64,000 nt of DNA from Fodinicurvata fenggangensis DSM 21160 (GTDB lineage Bacteria; Pseudomonadota; Alphaproteobacteria; Kiloniellales; DSM-21159), in contig NZ_JMLV01000005.1 in the NCBI RefSeq assembly GCF_000686045.1, positions 147,210-211,209 of the forward strand. Direction: 5' to 3'. The translations under genes were made by a program, and so were the position numbers. Numbering within the stretch: position 1 is the first letter of the stretch; every line of letters begins with the position of its first letter. Below the pieces are notes generated by a model. The model did not search any database. It was not told the origin of the DNA and saw only the letters and a list, made by a program, of their open reading frames with translations. This document shows positions 52,934 to 62,360 of the stretch, piece by piece.

Positions 52934-53327
52934 ATGCATTGAATCAGCGTATACCTCAATCATTCCAACTTTCATCACCGTAAAAGCGCGTTGAAAAGCA
53001 GGCGAGTTGGAAGGCTCAAGGTCCCTCTCTTTTATGGCTTGGTCAAGAACATATTCGCGCTAAACGTGCTCGGTACATAATATAATCATGACTCCAGCGC
53101 GGGCGGAGAGGCCTTGACTGATACCATGATGCTGACCGAAATGGCGAAGCTGTACAGACACATCTAGCAAGCCTACCTGGCAGATGCTCTGTTCTGTAGT
53201 AACGATCATCCCTTCAATCAAATCAATGCCCTCCTGCCCTGGAGCTGACAAAATCCAGCTTTGGCTAATACGGCCTGATCAAAAAGGGCCAGGATTGCAA
53301 GGCTGTCCGGAGCAGGCGATTAAAGTA
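52934..53327. other. Non-coding or decayed stretch inside the island boundary
   Basis: No gene, RNA or repeat is supported here. Short open frames lack ribosome-binding sites and known motifs. Base composition is lower in GC than the synthetase region. Confidence 0.5.
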
Positions 53328-53715
53328 TCCGCGGCTTCGATGCGGGCAAAAAGGTGAAGGGCCGGAAACGACATATCCTCACCGATACCGGCGGCATGTT
53401 GATCTCCGTATTGTGCATTCTGCCGGTATCCAGGATCGTGACGGCGCCCCGACCTGCTGGCAGTCATGCGCCGTGCCTATCCCCGGGTGCGCCACCTGTT
53501 CGCCGATGCCGCCTAAGGCGGAGCCAAGCTCATGGGTGCGCTCGAGCGTCTGGGACAATGGACCCTTCAGATCATGCGGCGCAGCGATACCGCAAGCGGT
53601 TTCTAGGTGTTGCTCCGACTCTGGGTCGTTGAACGAACACTGGTATGGCTCAACTGCAATCGGCGCCTCGCCAAGGATTGCGAAAGAGCCCAAAGCAATT
53701 CAGTTCAAACCTTCA
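53328..53715 (+). pseudogene. Decayed IS5-family transposase fragment
   Basis: Fragments of an IS5-type DDE transposase are spread over different frames. RGFDAGKKVKGRKRHILTDT and GGMLISVLC are in the first, IQDRDGAP and LLAVMRRAYPRVRHLFADA in others, and then LERLGQWTLQIMRRSDTA, WVVERTLVWL and NRRLAKDCERA. In-frame stops (after FADAA and TASGF) and frameshifts break it, and the 5' third is missing. No terminal inverted repeats are seen. Confidence 0.75.
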
Positions 53716-53834
53716 CTATAAAATCTTGGGACTAAATACCTATTATTCGGAAGATTTCTACTTTCAATACGGTTTTACCGAACTGAAGGAGTGTATAATT
53801 CAAGGGTGCTATCATGGCAGCAGTTAATATCTAC

Positions 53835-54416
53835 TCAGGAATTTTGAGTGATTGCTACTTCCGTGTCTCGTTCCATAAGGCGCGTGATCGTTCTTGGGTG
53901 TACATTCATGGATTTGGCAACCTCTGAAGTTGACTTGTTGAGTACGAGTATATCGTATCGCACAGCATCCTGTTGATCCTGACTCAGGGCAAAGGGACGC
54001 CCAAGGTGCCGACCTTGCTTCTTGGCTTCCTGCATACCCGCTCGTGTGCGTTCGCTGATCAGGGAACGCTCGAATTCTGCCAGGGCGGCCATCATGTGAA
54101 ATATTAATCGGCCGCCTGGAGAGTCCGTGTCAATGCTCTCTGTCAGGGATTTGAAGGCAATGTCCCTCTGGGCAAAGTCGTTAATGACCTCCACCAGATT
54201 CAGCAGCGAGCGGCCAAGCCGGTCCAGTTTCCAGACTATGAATGTGTCCCCTGGTGAAAGCGCATTCAGGGCAGATTCCAGTCCTGGCCGTCTAAAGCTT
54301 GAACCCGAGATCCCATGATCCTCGAATATCTCAGTGCAGCCAGCCTTTCGCAGGGCGCTTCGCTGCAAGTCAAGAGACTGTTCTTCCGTCGAAACGCGCG
54401 CATATCCAAGCTTCAT
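53835..54416 (-). CDS. Serine recombinase of the resolvase/invertase family
   Basis: A 193-residue protein with an N-terminal catalytic domain: LGYARVSTEEQSLDLQ with the nucleophilic serine near residue 9, and VWKLDRLGRSLLNL and LAEFERSLISERTRAGM with the conserved arginines. A C-terminal helix-turn-helix (TSEVAKSMNVHPRTITRLME) follows. The length is normal for Tn3-type resolvases and Gin/Hin invertases. ATG 54416 places the start just before the first strand; a GTG at 54437 is possible. It lies in low-GC sequence near the tRNA scar, so it is probably part of the mobile cargo rather than a housekeeping gene. Confidence 0.88.
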   Translation of the reverse strand: MKLGYARVSTEEQSLDLQRSALRKAGCTEIFEDHGISGSSFRRPGLESALNALSPGDTFIVWKLDRLGRSLLNLVEVINDFAQRDIAFKSLTESIDTDSPGGRLIFHMMAALAEFERSLISERTRAGMQEAKKQGRHLGRPFALSQDQQDAVRYDILVLNKSTSEVAKSMNVHPRTITRLMERDTEVAITQNS

Positions 54417-54650
54417 GATTCTGACTACTTGATTCACTCATAAGATGTAGATGAAAAAGCACTGTTAGGTTGCTTACAATTTTTGAATACACGTGTGTAT
54501 CCATGGAATATATTTGTAACCTTTTGACATTATGCCTGGCTTGTGTCAAGTCTGTGTCAGACATAGCAGCCATGAATTGCATTTACTGATTTTAAATGAA
54601 AAATTTTCCTGACATTAACCAAAGTCAACACCGTGTAGGAGTCAATTCAG

Positions 54651-54821
54651 ATGACGCAAAAAGGAGCCCTTTTGCGCTCACAGAGGCGAGAGGGTAGAGC
54701 CGCTACCGCCAGATTGGAATCGATACTGATCAAGGGGCTAAGTCTTGGCGGCATTTCCTGGAAAACCGCTGATTGCGGCCTGGCACAGTGCTCCTTATCC
54801 GAAGCGGGGACGTTCCGGTGA
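54651..54821 (+). CDS. Small 56-residue ORF upstream of the receiver-like gene
   Basis: An ATG at 54651 with TAGGAG at 54636-54641 opens a 56-codon frame that ends with TGA at 54819-54821, overlapping the GTG start of the next gene by GTGA. The product is basic at the N terminus (RSQRREGRAATARLE), with a short helix-like middle (LESILIKGLSLGG) and a Cys-containing C terminus. No family is recognised. The ribosome-binding site and overlap support it as a real or leader ORF. Confidence 0.5.
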   Translation: MTQKGALLRSQRREGRAATARLESILIKGLSLGGISWKTADCGLAQCSLSEAGTFR

Positions 54822-55291
54822 AAGGGCGGGGAGGCCCTGACGTTCTCGTCGTTGATGGTGATCCTTTCACCGCGGAAAAAATCCGACAGAACTTGAAGGC
54901 CTTGGGCATCTCAATGGCTGAAGCGCCGGATACCAGTGCCGGCCTTGCCATGGTGCATGAGCTCAAGCCGCCATTAATACTCATTGATTCTGACGCACCA
55001 GGTCGCGGCGGCAGCGACCGATTGTGCAGGCAAATCATCCAACTCGATCCTACAGCAAAAATAATTCTTCTGAGCAGCAGACCTTACAAGCCTGGCTCGG
55101 CGCTGCCGGTCGAGGATGAGAGCGGCGCGCTGGCGAAGATATCAAAGCCACCAAGCCTTTTGGTGCTTTCGGATCTTATGAAAGCACTGCTGCCAGAATT
55201 TCCAAAGTCATCGACACACCTAAAGACGACTCCTTGGTTGGATTCGATCCAAGCGAAAGAGGAAGTATCCAAAGAGGAAGAAAGAAAGTGA
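54818..55291 (+). CDS. Receiver-domain-like response regulator protein
   Basis: A 157-residue protein with one receiver-like domain. VLVVDGDPFTAEKIRQNL begins it, ILIDSDAPGRGG holds the phosphoacceptor Asp, ILLSS supplies the conserved Ser/Thr and ISKPPS the Lys. The acidic pair is D-G-D rather than D-D, so metal binding may be altered. No DNA-binding domain follows; the tail is charged (EEVSKEEERK). The GTG at 54818 is chosen because it overlaps the previous stop; a TTG at 54773 is in frame but internal to the small ORF. It is directly upstream of the autotransporter. Confidence 0.7.
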   Translation: MKGRGGPDVLVVDGDPFTAEKIRQNLKALGISMAEAPDTSAGLAMVHELKPPLILIDSDAPGRGGSDRLCRQIIQLDPTAKIILLSSRPYKPGSALPVEDESGALAKISKPPSLLVLSDLMKALLPEFPKSSTHLKTTPWLDSIQAKEEVSKEEERK

Positions 55292-55305
55292 AGGGGGAGC
55301 AGGAA

Positions 55306-58300
55306 ATGATGTTTAATTATCCAGAAATAAAGACCATTCAGAAGTTTAATAAGAAAAATTCAAATGTGCGCTTACTGGCAAGTACGGCCTTGCCTCTGGT
55401 TACTATACTTGGTATTGGCGTGATTGTTGCTCAGGTTCAAGCTCAAAATCTTGTCGTTGAGGATGGGCAAAGTATCAATATCAGTGAAGAAGACTACGAT
55501 ACAGTCGAAGTCAAAGCCGGTGGAGCGTTGACTGGCGATAACGCAAAAGTATCCGCTACTGGTACCGGGGCTGGTCCCTTAACGGTAAAAGGGACCGCGA
55601 CTTTGACGGACGCTGAGTTATCAGGTGAGGATGGTGGCGGCTCTGTTGGCAGCGCTAACGTGCGTGCTCTAGATGGCGGGACTCTGGAACTACAAGGCGG
55701 ATCAATTATCGCAAACCCGCAGCCATCTAATACAAATCCAGTAGGAACGGCACTTGGTGCAGATGGTGAAGGAAGTGAGATTACGGCCAGTGGTGTCACG
55801 ATAGATATTGAAAGCGGTTACACTTCAGCTAATCCGAGCAGGGGGGTTGGAGCAGGTAATGGTGGATATGTTCTTCTTGATCAGGGAACGGACATCACTA
55901 CCCGCACCGTGGGAGATGGAAATGGACCGTACGGCATTCAAACTTTGGCTGATGGAGAAATTGAAGCTGATGGGATTTCAGTAACATCTCATTCAGACAA
56001 TAGGGTTTTTGGGGCATACGCCTATGGAGGTCCTGGAGAGGCTGAAAGTCTGATTTCTCTCAAGGACAGCACAATCACAACCGAAGGTAACGGGGAAAAT
56101 TATGCCCTAAAAGCGATGGATGGTGGACAGTTTATATTGGAGAATGTGACAGCCAAAACCCTTGGCGGTGGAACGCACGCACATGGAATTGAGATAAGAA
56201 ATTACTATGAAGATTCCGTTGCAAGTATTCTCGAAGCGCAGGACCTTGAAATCGCAACGGAAGGTGAGAGCTCAAGCGGTTTATACGCGGGTTCTGGTTC
56301 TGTTGTAGAAATAGATCAGGGTGCAATTGATACAACAGGCTTACGCGCTCATGGCGTTCAAGCGGTTGATGGGGCCAATGTCACTTTAACAGATGTTAAT
56401 GTGACTGTGCATGGTTCTGGTGAGGGCGGAAGTAATAGCACTAACGCTGCTCGGGTTCATGATGGAGCAGAGATTACAATTAATAGAGGTCGTATGCACA
56501 CGACAGGTGAGCGCGGCTATGCTTTCCATGCACTAGAAAGCGGAACAATTACTGCCAATGATGTTACTGTCCAGACCGAAGGGGACTTCGGCTATGGGGC
56601 CGTGGCGTGGAACAAGTATGAGCTTAACGCAGGTGAAGACCCGCAAGCTGGACCTTCTGTTCGCCTGATCGGAAGCAAGATCGAAACGCAAGGCGATGCT
56701 TCAGGAGGTATGCAGGCAAATGGTCCTGGAACTTATCTGGAAGCTTCGGATGATTTCGAGATTTCCACCCAAGGCGATAATGCAAGCGGTGTTATGGTCA
56801 GTAGTGGCGGTCATGCTGATCTTAGTGAGGGAAGCATAAGTACGCAGGGTGATGAGGCCTTTGGCCTGCGAGCCTACCGATTTGATAAGGTGTTGCTAGA
56901 TGGTGAAGAGGTGGCCCTGGATGATGGAAGCAGGAGTATAATCGAAGGTCGCAATCTTACTATAACTACCAAAGGTAATGAAGCGACAGGCGTGGTAACG
57001 GACACCGAGAATCGCGGTCATTACCCTGATTATCCGGCCAAGCCGAAAACAGGCTTGGCGGGAGCCCGGATTGATCTTACGGACAGCAATATTCACACGG
57101 AAGGCGAGTGGGCATTTGGCGCCCATGCACAAGGTGCCGAAGATGGACGGAACCTGATTACCCTGGATGGGGGGCACGTTGTAACCGCGAACGATAAAGG
57201 CCAGGGCGCCCAGGATGGAGACGGGGCCAGAGCCTATGCACTGTTTGCAGATGGTCCGAATGCAGAAATCGTTGCGGATAGCATGGAGATCGAAACGCTT
57301 GGGCAGCGCTCCTATGGTGCCTATGCCCTGGATGGAGGCCAAATCGAGCTTAATGAAAGCTCCATCACAACGCATGGTTTTATGGGATATGGTGTTTATG
57401 CGTCGGGCGAAGACAGCATTATTGAAGCGACAGATGTTGACATCACTACCACAGGACAAGTCGGAGATGCGGCTTGGGCCTATGATGGCGGCATCTTGAA
57501 CCTGGATGGCGGGACCTATCGTGCGCTCGGCGGCCCAAATCCGGAAGTTCCAAACGAAACAACTCATGGGATTATAGCTCTGGGCGGTGATTTTCTGTCT
57601 CCGGGCAGAGGGGATTTACCAGAAAGCCTCGAGGATGTTGATGTCGAGATTCCGGATGATCTCGGGGATATTACCGAGGATCTTGATGACGAATATGACT
57701 CGCTGCCCGGCATCGTGAACGCCGACAACTTGACCGTGATTACGGAAGGTACTGACAGCATCGGGCTTCGCGCGGGCGCGCGTATCGGTGAAGGGGGGGC
57801 CAAAACCTCCGGTCTCGTCATCTTCAGGAACGGAAGCGTGAATGTTAATGGCGAGGATGCGATTGCAGCGACGGCCCGTTATGGCAGCGTCCTTTATCTC
57901 GGCAATTCCGAACTGTCCTCCGAACAAGGGGTGGGTCTCTCCCTGCTCGACGGTGGTGTCGTGGTATTGGAGGGCACAAGCGTTGCCGCGGCAGAAGAAT
58001 CGATCGTTTCGCGCTTTGAAGAATCGGGACAGGTACAGGGGATTCTCGTCGGCAATGGTTCCGAGTTGACCCAGAATAACGGCACCCTGCTGGAAGTCGA
58101 GCGTACGCAGGACGGTGCGAACGGAGAGCTGATCTTCACCCTGGGTGAAGGTTCGACGGCCGCCGGCAATGTCTACGACAGGGATGAGACAAGCGGCGAG
58201 GGCGGCACCGTATTCTACGTCAGGGAAGGTGCGCAGTGGACTGGTGAGTTCTTCGGAATCAAGGAGTTTGTATCCGAGAATGAGAGCGAACTGGTCATCG

Positions 58301-60015
58301 ACGACGGCAGTGAGGTGGAAGGTGACCTGACTGGCTCAGGGTCGAGCTACAGCTTTGGCGAAGGCGTCCGGATCGGCGGCGATGTTTCATTGGATAACGG
58401 GTCAACAACGACGGGAGGTACACTAGAGAACCCTGTGGAAGTTGGCGGAGCCGTCACCATCAGCGATCCTGAGACCGTCTTTGGCGGGAACTGGCGTGTC
58501 GGTGGCAACCTTTCCAATGCAGGAACACTGACGCCCGGCAATTCCATCGGCAAAGTCGAAGTGGCGGGCGATCTGAATCTGGACCCATCCTCGCTTTATG
58601 TGGCGGAGGTCAATGCGGCGGGCGAGTCCGACCTTGTTGCGGTTGGTGGCCAGGCCAACCTGGATGGCTCGCTCGAGGTCGTTCCTCTGGATGGCGTGCG
58701 TCTCGGCAGCGATTACACGGTCGTGACCGCAGACGGCGGTATCAACGGTACTTTTGCGGACGAAGGGCTGGATCAGGACTACCTTTTCCTGAGATCGCCC
58801 AACGTCACCTATGGAAGCGATGCGGTTCTGGTGCGCGTTGATCGCAACGACGAGAGCTTCGCCGGTTTTGCCGATACCGGGAACCAGAAGGCCGTTGCCG
58901 AGGCCATGGAAAACCTTTCGGTGGACAATCGGCTTTACAACGATCTGGTGCTTTCAACATCCGGCGATGGCCTACAGCAGGACTTCGACAGCCTGTCCGG
59001 TGAGCTCTATGCCAGTTCACAGGCGGCACTGATCGAGGATGCGACGCACCTGAGGAGCGCCGTCGGCACTCGCCTGCGCCAGGGGCTGCGCGGCCATTCC
59101 AACGATCTTCAAGCCCTGGCGAATACGTCGGGAAGCATCCAGGTGGCCGATGCCAGCGGTGATGCGCCGTCAGCAGGCAAGGAAACGCCCTTCGCGGTCT
59201 GGTCCAAGGCCTTCGGGTCCTGGGGGCAACTGGACGGCGATGACAATGCGTCGGAACTGGACCGCAAGACGGGTGGCATGCTGATCGGCGCGGATGCGCG
59301 TTTCAACGGCAACTGGCGTGCCGGTTTCTTCGGCGGGTACAGCCGGAGTGATTATGACCTGAACGACCGCGATTCCTCCGCTGACGTGGATAGCTATCAT
59401 GCCGGGTTCTACACAGGGGCCCAGTACGACAATCTGGGCCTGCAGTTTGGCGCAACCCACAGCTGGCACAGTGTGGATAGCAAGCGGACGGCCCGCTTCG
59501 GGGGGCAGAGCGAGCGGTTGTCGGCCGATTATACCGCCAGCACCACCCAGCTGTTCAGCGAAGTCAGCTATGGCTTCAATGCGGGGGGAGTGGCCCTGGA
59601 GCCCTTCGGCAACCTGGCTTATGTCCACGTCGACAGCGAGTCCTTTGAGGAAGACGGAGGGGATGCCGCTTTGGGCTCCGACGGGCTCAACGCCAGTTCA
59701 ACCTTCTCCACACTTGGCCTGAGGGCTGCTCACGACTTCACTGTCGGCGAGGAAACCAGCATAACGGCGCACGGCATGCTGGGCTGGCGTCATGCCTTCG
59801 GCGACAAGACGCCCGAGGCAACGATGAGCTTCGTAAACGGTGGCTCCAGCTTTGATGTATCGGGCACGCCCCTCGCACGCGACGCGGCCGTGGTGAACAC
59901 CGGGCTTGATGTGAGCGTGTCGGACAGCACGAGCCTTGGTGTTAGCTACTCCGGGCAATACTCCAATGATGGACACAGCCATGGCGTCATGGGGAATCTG
60001 AGCTTCAAATTCTAA
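55306..60015 (+). CDS. Autotransporter adhesin-like protein with C-terminal beta-barrel
   Basis: A protein of about 1569 residues. A long signal peptide (charged MMFNYPEIKTIQKFNKK start, then a hydrophobic core to VQAQ near residue 47) is followed by a passenger of about 1150 residues made of repeated beta-helix-like units (ITTEG..., AYGAYALDGG, STQGD). A junction region with LTPGNSIGKVEVAGDLNL and AVGGQANLDGSLEV is the usual autochaperone. A beta-barrel from about 1300 to the end has WSKAFGSWG near its start and ends in FKF, the terminal Phe needed for BamA insertion. ATG 55306 has GGGGGAG 6 bp before it; GTG 55288 overlapping the receiver stop is an alternative. The 5' two thirds are AT-richer than the 3' third. 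It probably acts at the cell surface in adhesion. Confidence 0.93.
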   Translation: MMFNYPEIKTIQKFNKKNSNVRLLASTALPLVTILGIGVIVAQVQAQNLVVEDGQSINISEEDYDTVEVKAGGALTGDNAKVSATGTGAGPLTVKGTATLTDAELSGEDGGGSVGSANVRALDGGTLELQGGSIIANPQPSNTNPVGTALGADGEGSEITASGVTIDIESGYTSANPSRGVGAGNGGYVLLDQGTDITTRTVGDGNGPYGIQTLADGEIEADGISVTSHSDNRVFGAYAYGGPGEAESLISLKDSTITTEGNGENYALKAMDGGQFILENVTAKTLGGGTHAHGIEIRNYYEDSVASILEAQDLEIATEGESSSGLYAGSGSVVEIDQGAIDTTGLRAHGVQAVDGANVTLTDVNVTVHGSGEGGSNSTNAARVHDGAEITINRGRMHTTGERGYAFHALESGTITANDVTVQTEGDFGYGAVAWNKYELNAGEDPQAGPSVRLIGSKIETQGDASGGMQANGPGTYLEASDDFEISTQGDNASGVMVSSGGHADLSEGSISTQGDEAFGLRAYRFDKVLLDGEEVALDDGSRSIIEGRNLTITTKGNEATGVVTDTENRGHYPDYPAKPKTGLAGARIDLTDSNIHTEGEWAFGAHAQGAEDGRNLITLDGGHVVTANDKGQGAQDGDGARAYALFADGPNAEIVADSMEIETLGQRSYGAYALDGGQIELNESSITTHGFMGYGVYASGEDSIIEATDVDITTTGQVGDAAWAYDGGILNLDGGTYRALGGPNPEVPNETTHGIIALGGDFLSPGRGDLPESLEDVDVEIPDDLGDITEDLDDEYDSLPGIVNADNLTVITEGTDSIGLRAGARIGEGGAKTSGLVIFRNGSVNVNGEDAIAATARYGSVLYLGNSELSSEQGVGLSLLDGGVVVLEGTSVAAAEESIVSRFEESGQVQGILVGNGSELTQNNGTLLEVERTQDGANGELIFTLGEGSTAAGNVYDRDETSGEGGTVFYVREGAQWTGEFFGIKEFVSENESELVIDDGSEVEGDLTGSGSSYSFGEGVRIGGDVSLDNGSTTTGGTLENPVEVGGAVTISDPETVFGGNWRVGGNLSNAGTLTPGNSIGKVEVAGDLNLDPSSLYVAEVNAAGESDLVAVGGQANLDGSLEVVPLDGVRLGSDYTVVTADGGINGTFADEGLDQDYLFLRSPNVTYGSDAVLVRVDRNDESFAGFADTGNQKAVAEAMENLSVDNRLYNDLVLSTSGDGLQQDFDSLSGELYASSQAALIEDATHLRSAVGTRLRQGLRGHSNDLQALANTSGSIQVADASGDAPSAGKETPFAVWSKAFGSWGQLDGDDNASELDRKTGGMLIGADARFNGNWRAGFFGGYSRSDYDLNDRDSSADVDSYHAGFYTGAQYDNLGLQFGATHSWHSVDSKRTARFGGQSERLSADYTASTTQLFSEVSYGFNAGGVALEPFGNLAYVHVDSESFEEDGGDAALGSDGLNASSTFSTLGLRAAHDFTVGEETSITAHGMLGWRHAFGDKTPEATMSFVNGGSSFDVSGTPLARDAAVVNTGLDVSVSDSTSLGVSYSGQYSNDGHSHGVMGNLSFKF

Positions 60016-60033
60016 CGAAAAGCAGGTTCTCCC

Positions 60034-60076
60034 GCGGGGCGGAGCGACAAGAAGGCACTCCGCCCCGCCTTTTTTT
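60034..60076 (+). terminator. Rho-independent terminator after the autotransporter
   Basis: GCGGGGCGGAG (60034-60044) pairs perfectly with CTCCGCCCCGC (60058-60068) around a 13-nt loop, and seven T residues follow at 60070-60076. It lies 19 bp after the autotransporter stop and ends that transcription unit. Confidence 0.92.
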
Positions 60077-60090
60077 ACGGAGGAGCAGTC

Positions 60091-60837
60091 GTGGCACATG
60101 CGTTTCCGGAAGACCTGACAATGGCCTTTCAGCCGATCTTCGACCTTGAGGCCGAGGGGTATGTCTATGCCTATGAAGCCCTGCTGCGTCGATGGGATGG
60201 AGGTGCTGCTGTATTTCGCTTGAATAAAGGACGGGATGTTGAGCGAAAGAGTTTAGACTCCTCATGTCGAGCGCGAGCCATGGAGATGGCACTGGAGCGG
60301 AACTTGAAGGCACCCCTTAGTGTCAATGCCTCTCCGTCGGCATTGACGGACAAGAAACATGGTCTGGAAGAAACATGCCATCAGGCACACCAACTGGGTT
60401 TTCCAATCAGCGATCTTATTGTTGAGGTTACGGAAAATGAAAGAATTGAAGATTTGGCCTATTTTTCCGACTATATCAATGAATTCAGAAGGGATGGAAT
60501 TAGAATAGCGATTGATGACTTCGGATCCGGCTATTCTGGATTATCTGTTCTCTCGGATTTTCTTCCAGATATCGTCAAGATCGACAAGACTCTCGTAAAA
60601 GGCTTCGACCGGGACAAGTGTCGACAAATCCTGGTTACGGGCATCAAGCGCCTTTGTGATGATCTGAATTTGGAGCTTGTCGCCGAGGGCGTCGAAACCC
60701 CTGAGCAACTTGAAAAACTCACTGATCTTGGGGTCAAGAAATTCCAGGGTAATGGACTTAGCAAGCCCATTCTTGGTGAGGCGCCAGCTTGTAATTTCAA
60801 AGGCATCAAGATGGACAAGAAGAAATCCGTGGTTTGA
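60091..60837 (+). CDS. EAL-domain cyclic-di-GMP phosphodiesterase
   Basis: A 248-residue protein that is almost only an EAL domain, which hydrolyses cyclic-di-GMP. The catalytic set is present: YEALLR, the N in NASPSAL, EVTENERI, IDDFGSGYS, VKIDK, AEGVET and FQGN. No sensor or GGDEF domain is attached. The GTG start at 60091 has GGAGGAG at 60079-60085. It follows the autotransporter terminator directly and could tune surface attachment by lowering cyclic-di-GMP. The terminator suggests a separate transcript, so the link to the adhesin is inference. Confidence 0.88.
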   Translation: MAHAFPEDLTMAFQPIFDLEAEGYVYAYEALLRRWDGGAAVFRLNKGRDVERKSLDSSCRARAMEMALERNLKAPLSVNASPSALTDKKHGLEETCHQAHQLGFPISDLIVEVTENERIEDLAYFSDYINEFRRDGIRIAIDDFGSGYSGLSVLSDFLPDIVKIDKTLVKGFDRDKCRQILVTGIKRLCDDLNLELVAEGVETPEQLEKLTDLGVKKFQGNGLSKPILGEAPACNFKGIKMDKKKSVV

Positions 60838-61008
60838 CGATGTAAAGAGCGGCAACTCGCATACAGCTATGTCCGTGCGTTTGGTGCTGCTTATATGCAA
60901 AACTATGATATATCAGAGATTTAAGGGTATATTAAGACTTCACGGCAAACCTCTCCCGATACAATTCACATTGAATTTATGGCAACCTCAATGAAGTGGA
61001 GAATGAAG

Positions 61009-62256
61009 ATGCCCTTCGGCAAGAGCCTTTTGACCATTGGCAGCTGCCTGCTCGCTGTCACCCTTTCAACATCAGCAGGCGCCACGGACCTGCCGAAAGG
61101 GCCCGAAGGACCAGCTTTCTATGATCCACCCGACCCACTGCCCACCGGCGAACGCGGCGAGGTGATCTATAGCCGTGAAATGGACTCTTCAAAGACCATG
61201 GCCTTGCCCAGTGCCGCCCGAAACAGCCTGGTACTTTATCATGGTCTCAGTGATCGCAATCAGCCCATCCCGCTATCCGGCAGCGTTTCGGTTCCTCAGG
61301 GCGAGCCGCCGGAAGGCGGTTGGCCCGTTATCGTCTGGACGCACGGCACCTCGGGTATGAACCCCAAATGCGCGCCCTCGCTCGATACCTCTGATGGACC
61401 GGAGCATGGTTATGTCAGTGCCATGGCAAAACTGCTGGATGGCTTCGTCAAGGATGGCTATGCCGTAGTGGCGGCAGACTATCAGGGACTGGGCGTTGTG
61501 AACCATCAACCCTTCCTGCAGGGTGTGCCGACGGGGCGCAGTGCTCTCGATATGCTGTCCGCCGGCCACGAGTTGGTTCCAGAGCTAGGTGATCGCTATG
61601 TTGTCATGGGGCACTCTCAGGGTGGCCAGGTGGATCTCTTCGCTTCATCCATGGGACCCGAGTATGTTCCACAGTATGATTTTCTGGGAACTGTAGCTTT
61701 TGCCCCGGCCTCGCACTTCGCACAACGCCTTGACGCCATGCGCAAGTCCGACAGCCCACAACCGGCATTGGCCTATATCCTCTACATCCTGCAGTCCTAT
61801 GCCACGACTCATTCCGAAATCGATCTCTACGATATCCTGACACTGGACGCCCTCGACAACCTACCCAGGATCCATGACGACTGTGTATCTGCAGCCACCA
61901 CAAAGGGCTACTGGACAACTGTCGACTCTAGCGAACAGTTCCTGGAGAACCCGGACCTGGATGGTTTCCAGACCGTAGCCGCCAGCAATGAACCCGGTCG
62001 CCTGACGATCGACCGGCCGGCTATGGTCGTTCAGGGCAAGATGGATCACACTGTCCTTCCCCCTGCGACCGACAGCACCGTGCGCCAGCTGTGCGAGAAC
62101 GGGAACTTCATCAACTATCAGGTCTTCGCCAAGGCCGATCACCGGGGTTCCATGCGCTACGGGGCCAATGCGGCACACAAGTGGGTGGACGACCTTTTCG
62201 CCGACAATGACGTACAGAGCAACTGTGACAATCTGCCAAAAGCAGCCACGAACTGA
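61009..62256 (+). CDS. Secreted lipase-like alpha/beta hydrolase
   Basis: A secreted alpha/beta hydrolase of about 415 residues. A Sec signal peptide (KSLLTIGSCLLAVTLSTSAGA) is followed by a serine hydrolase domain with HGTSGMNPKCAPS (oxyanion), the nucleophile motif GHSQGGQ and a C-terminal ADHRGSM that holds the catalytic His. The Asp is probably in QGKMDHTV. The pattern resembles secretory lipases. Cysteines at CAPS, DDCV, QLCENG and NCDN suggest disulfides. ATG 61009 is chosen for the GGAG 7 bp upstream; ATGs at 60979, 60991 and 61003 are in frame. Confidence 0.85.
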   Translation: MPFGKSLLTIGSCLLAVTLSTSAGATDLPKGPEGPAFYDPPDPLPTGERGEVIYSREMDSSKTMALPSAARNSLVLYHGLSDRNQPIPLSGSVSVPQGEPPEGGWPVIVWTHGTSGMNPKCAPSLDTSDGPEHGYVSAMAKLLDGFVKDGYAVVAADYQGLGVVNHQPFLQGVPTGRSALDMLSAGHELVPELGDRYVVMGHSQGGQVDLFASSMGPEYVPQYDFLGTVAFAPASHFAQRLDAMRKSDSPQPALAYILYILQSYATTHSEIDLYDILTLDALDNLPRIHDDCVSAATTKGYWTTVDSSEQFLENPDLDGFQTVAASNEPGRLTIDRPAMVVQGKMDHTVLPPATDSTVRQLCENGNFINYQVFAKADHRGSMRYGANAAHKWVDDLFADNDVQSNCDNLPKAATN

Positions 62257-62360
62257 ACGGATAAGGACCGCTCCTTAATCCATGGCATCGACCGGTCCTC
62301 CCCCCTTCCGGTCGATGACATCTCCTTCCCGATCTTGCCACACCTGAAGGTGTCTGACTC

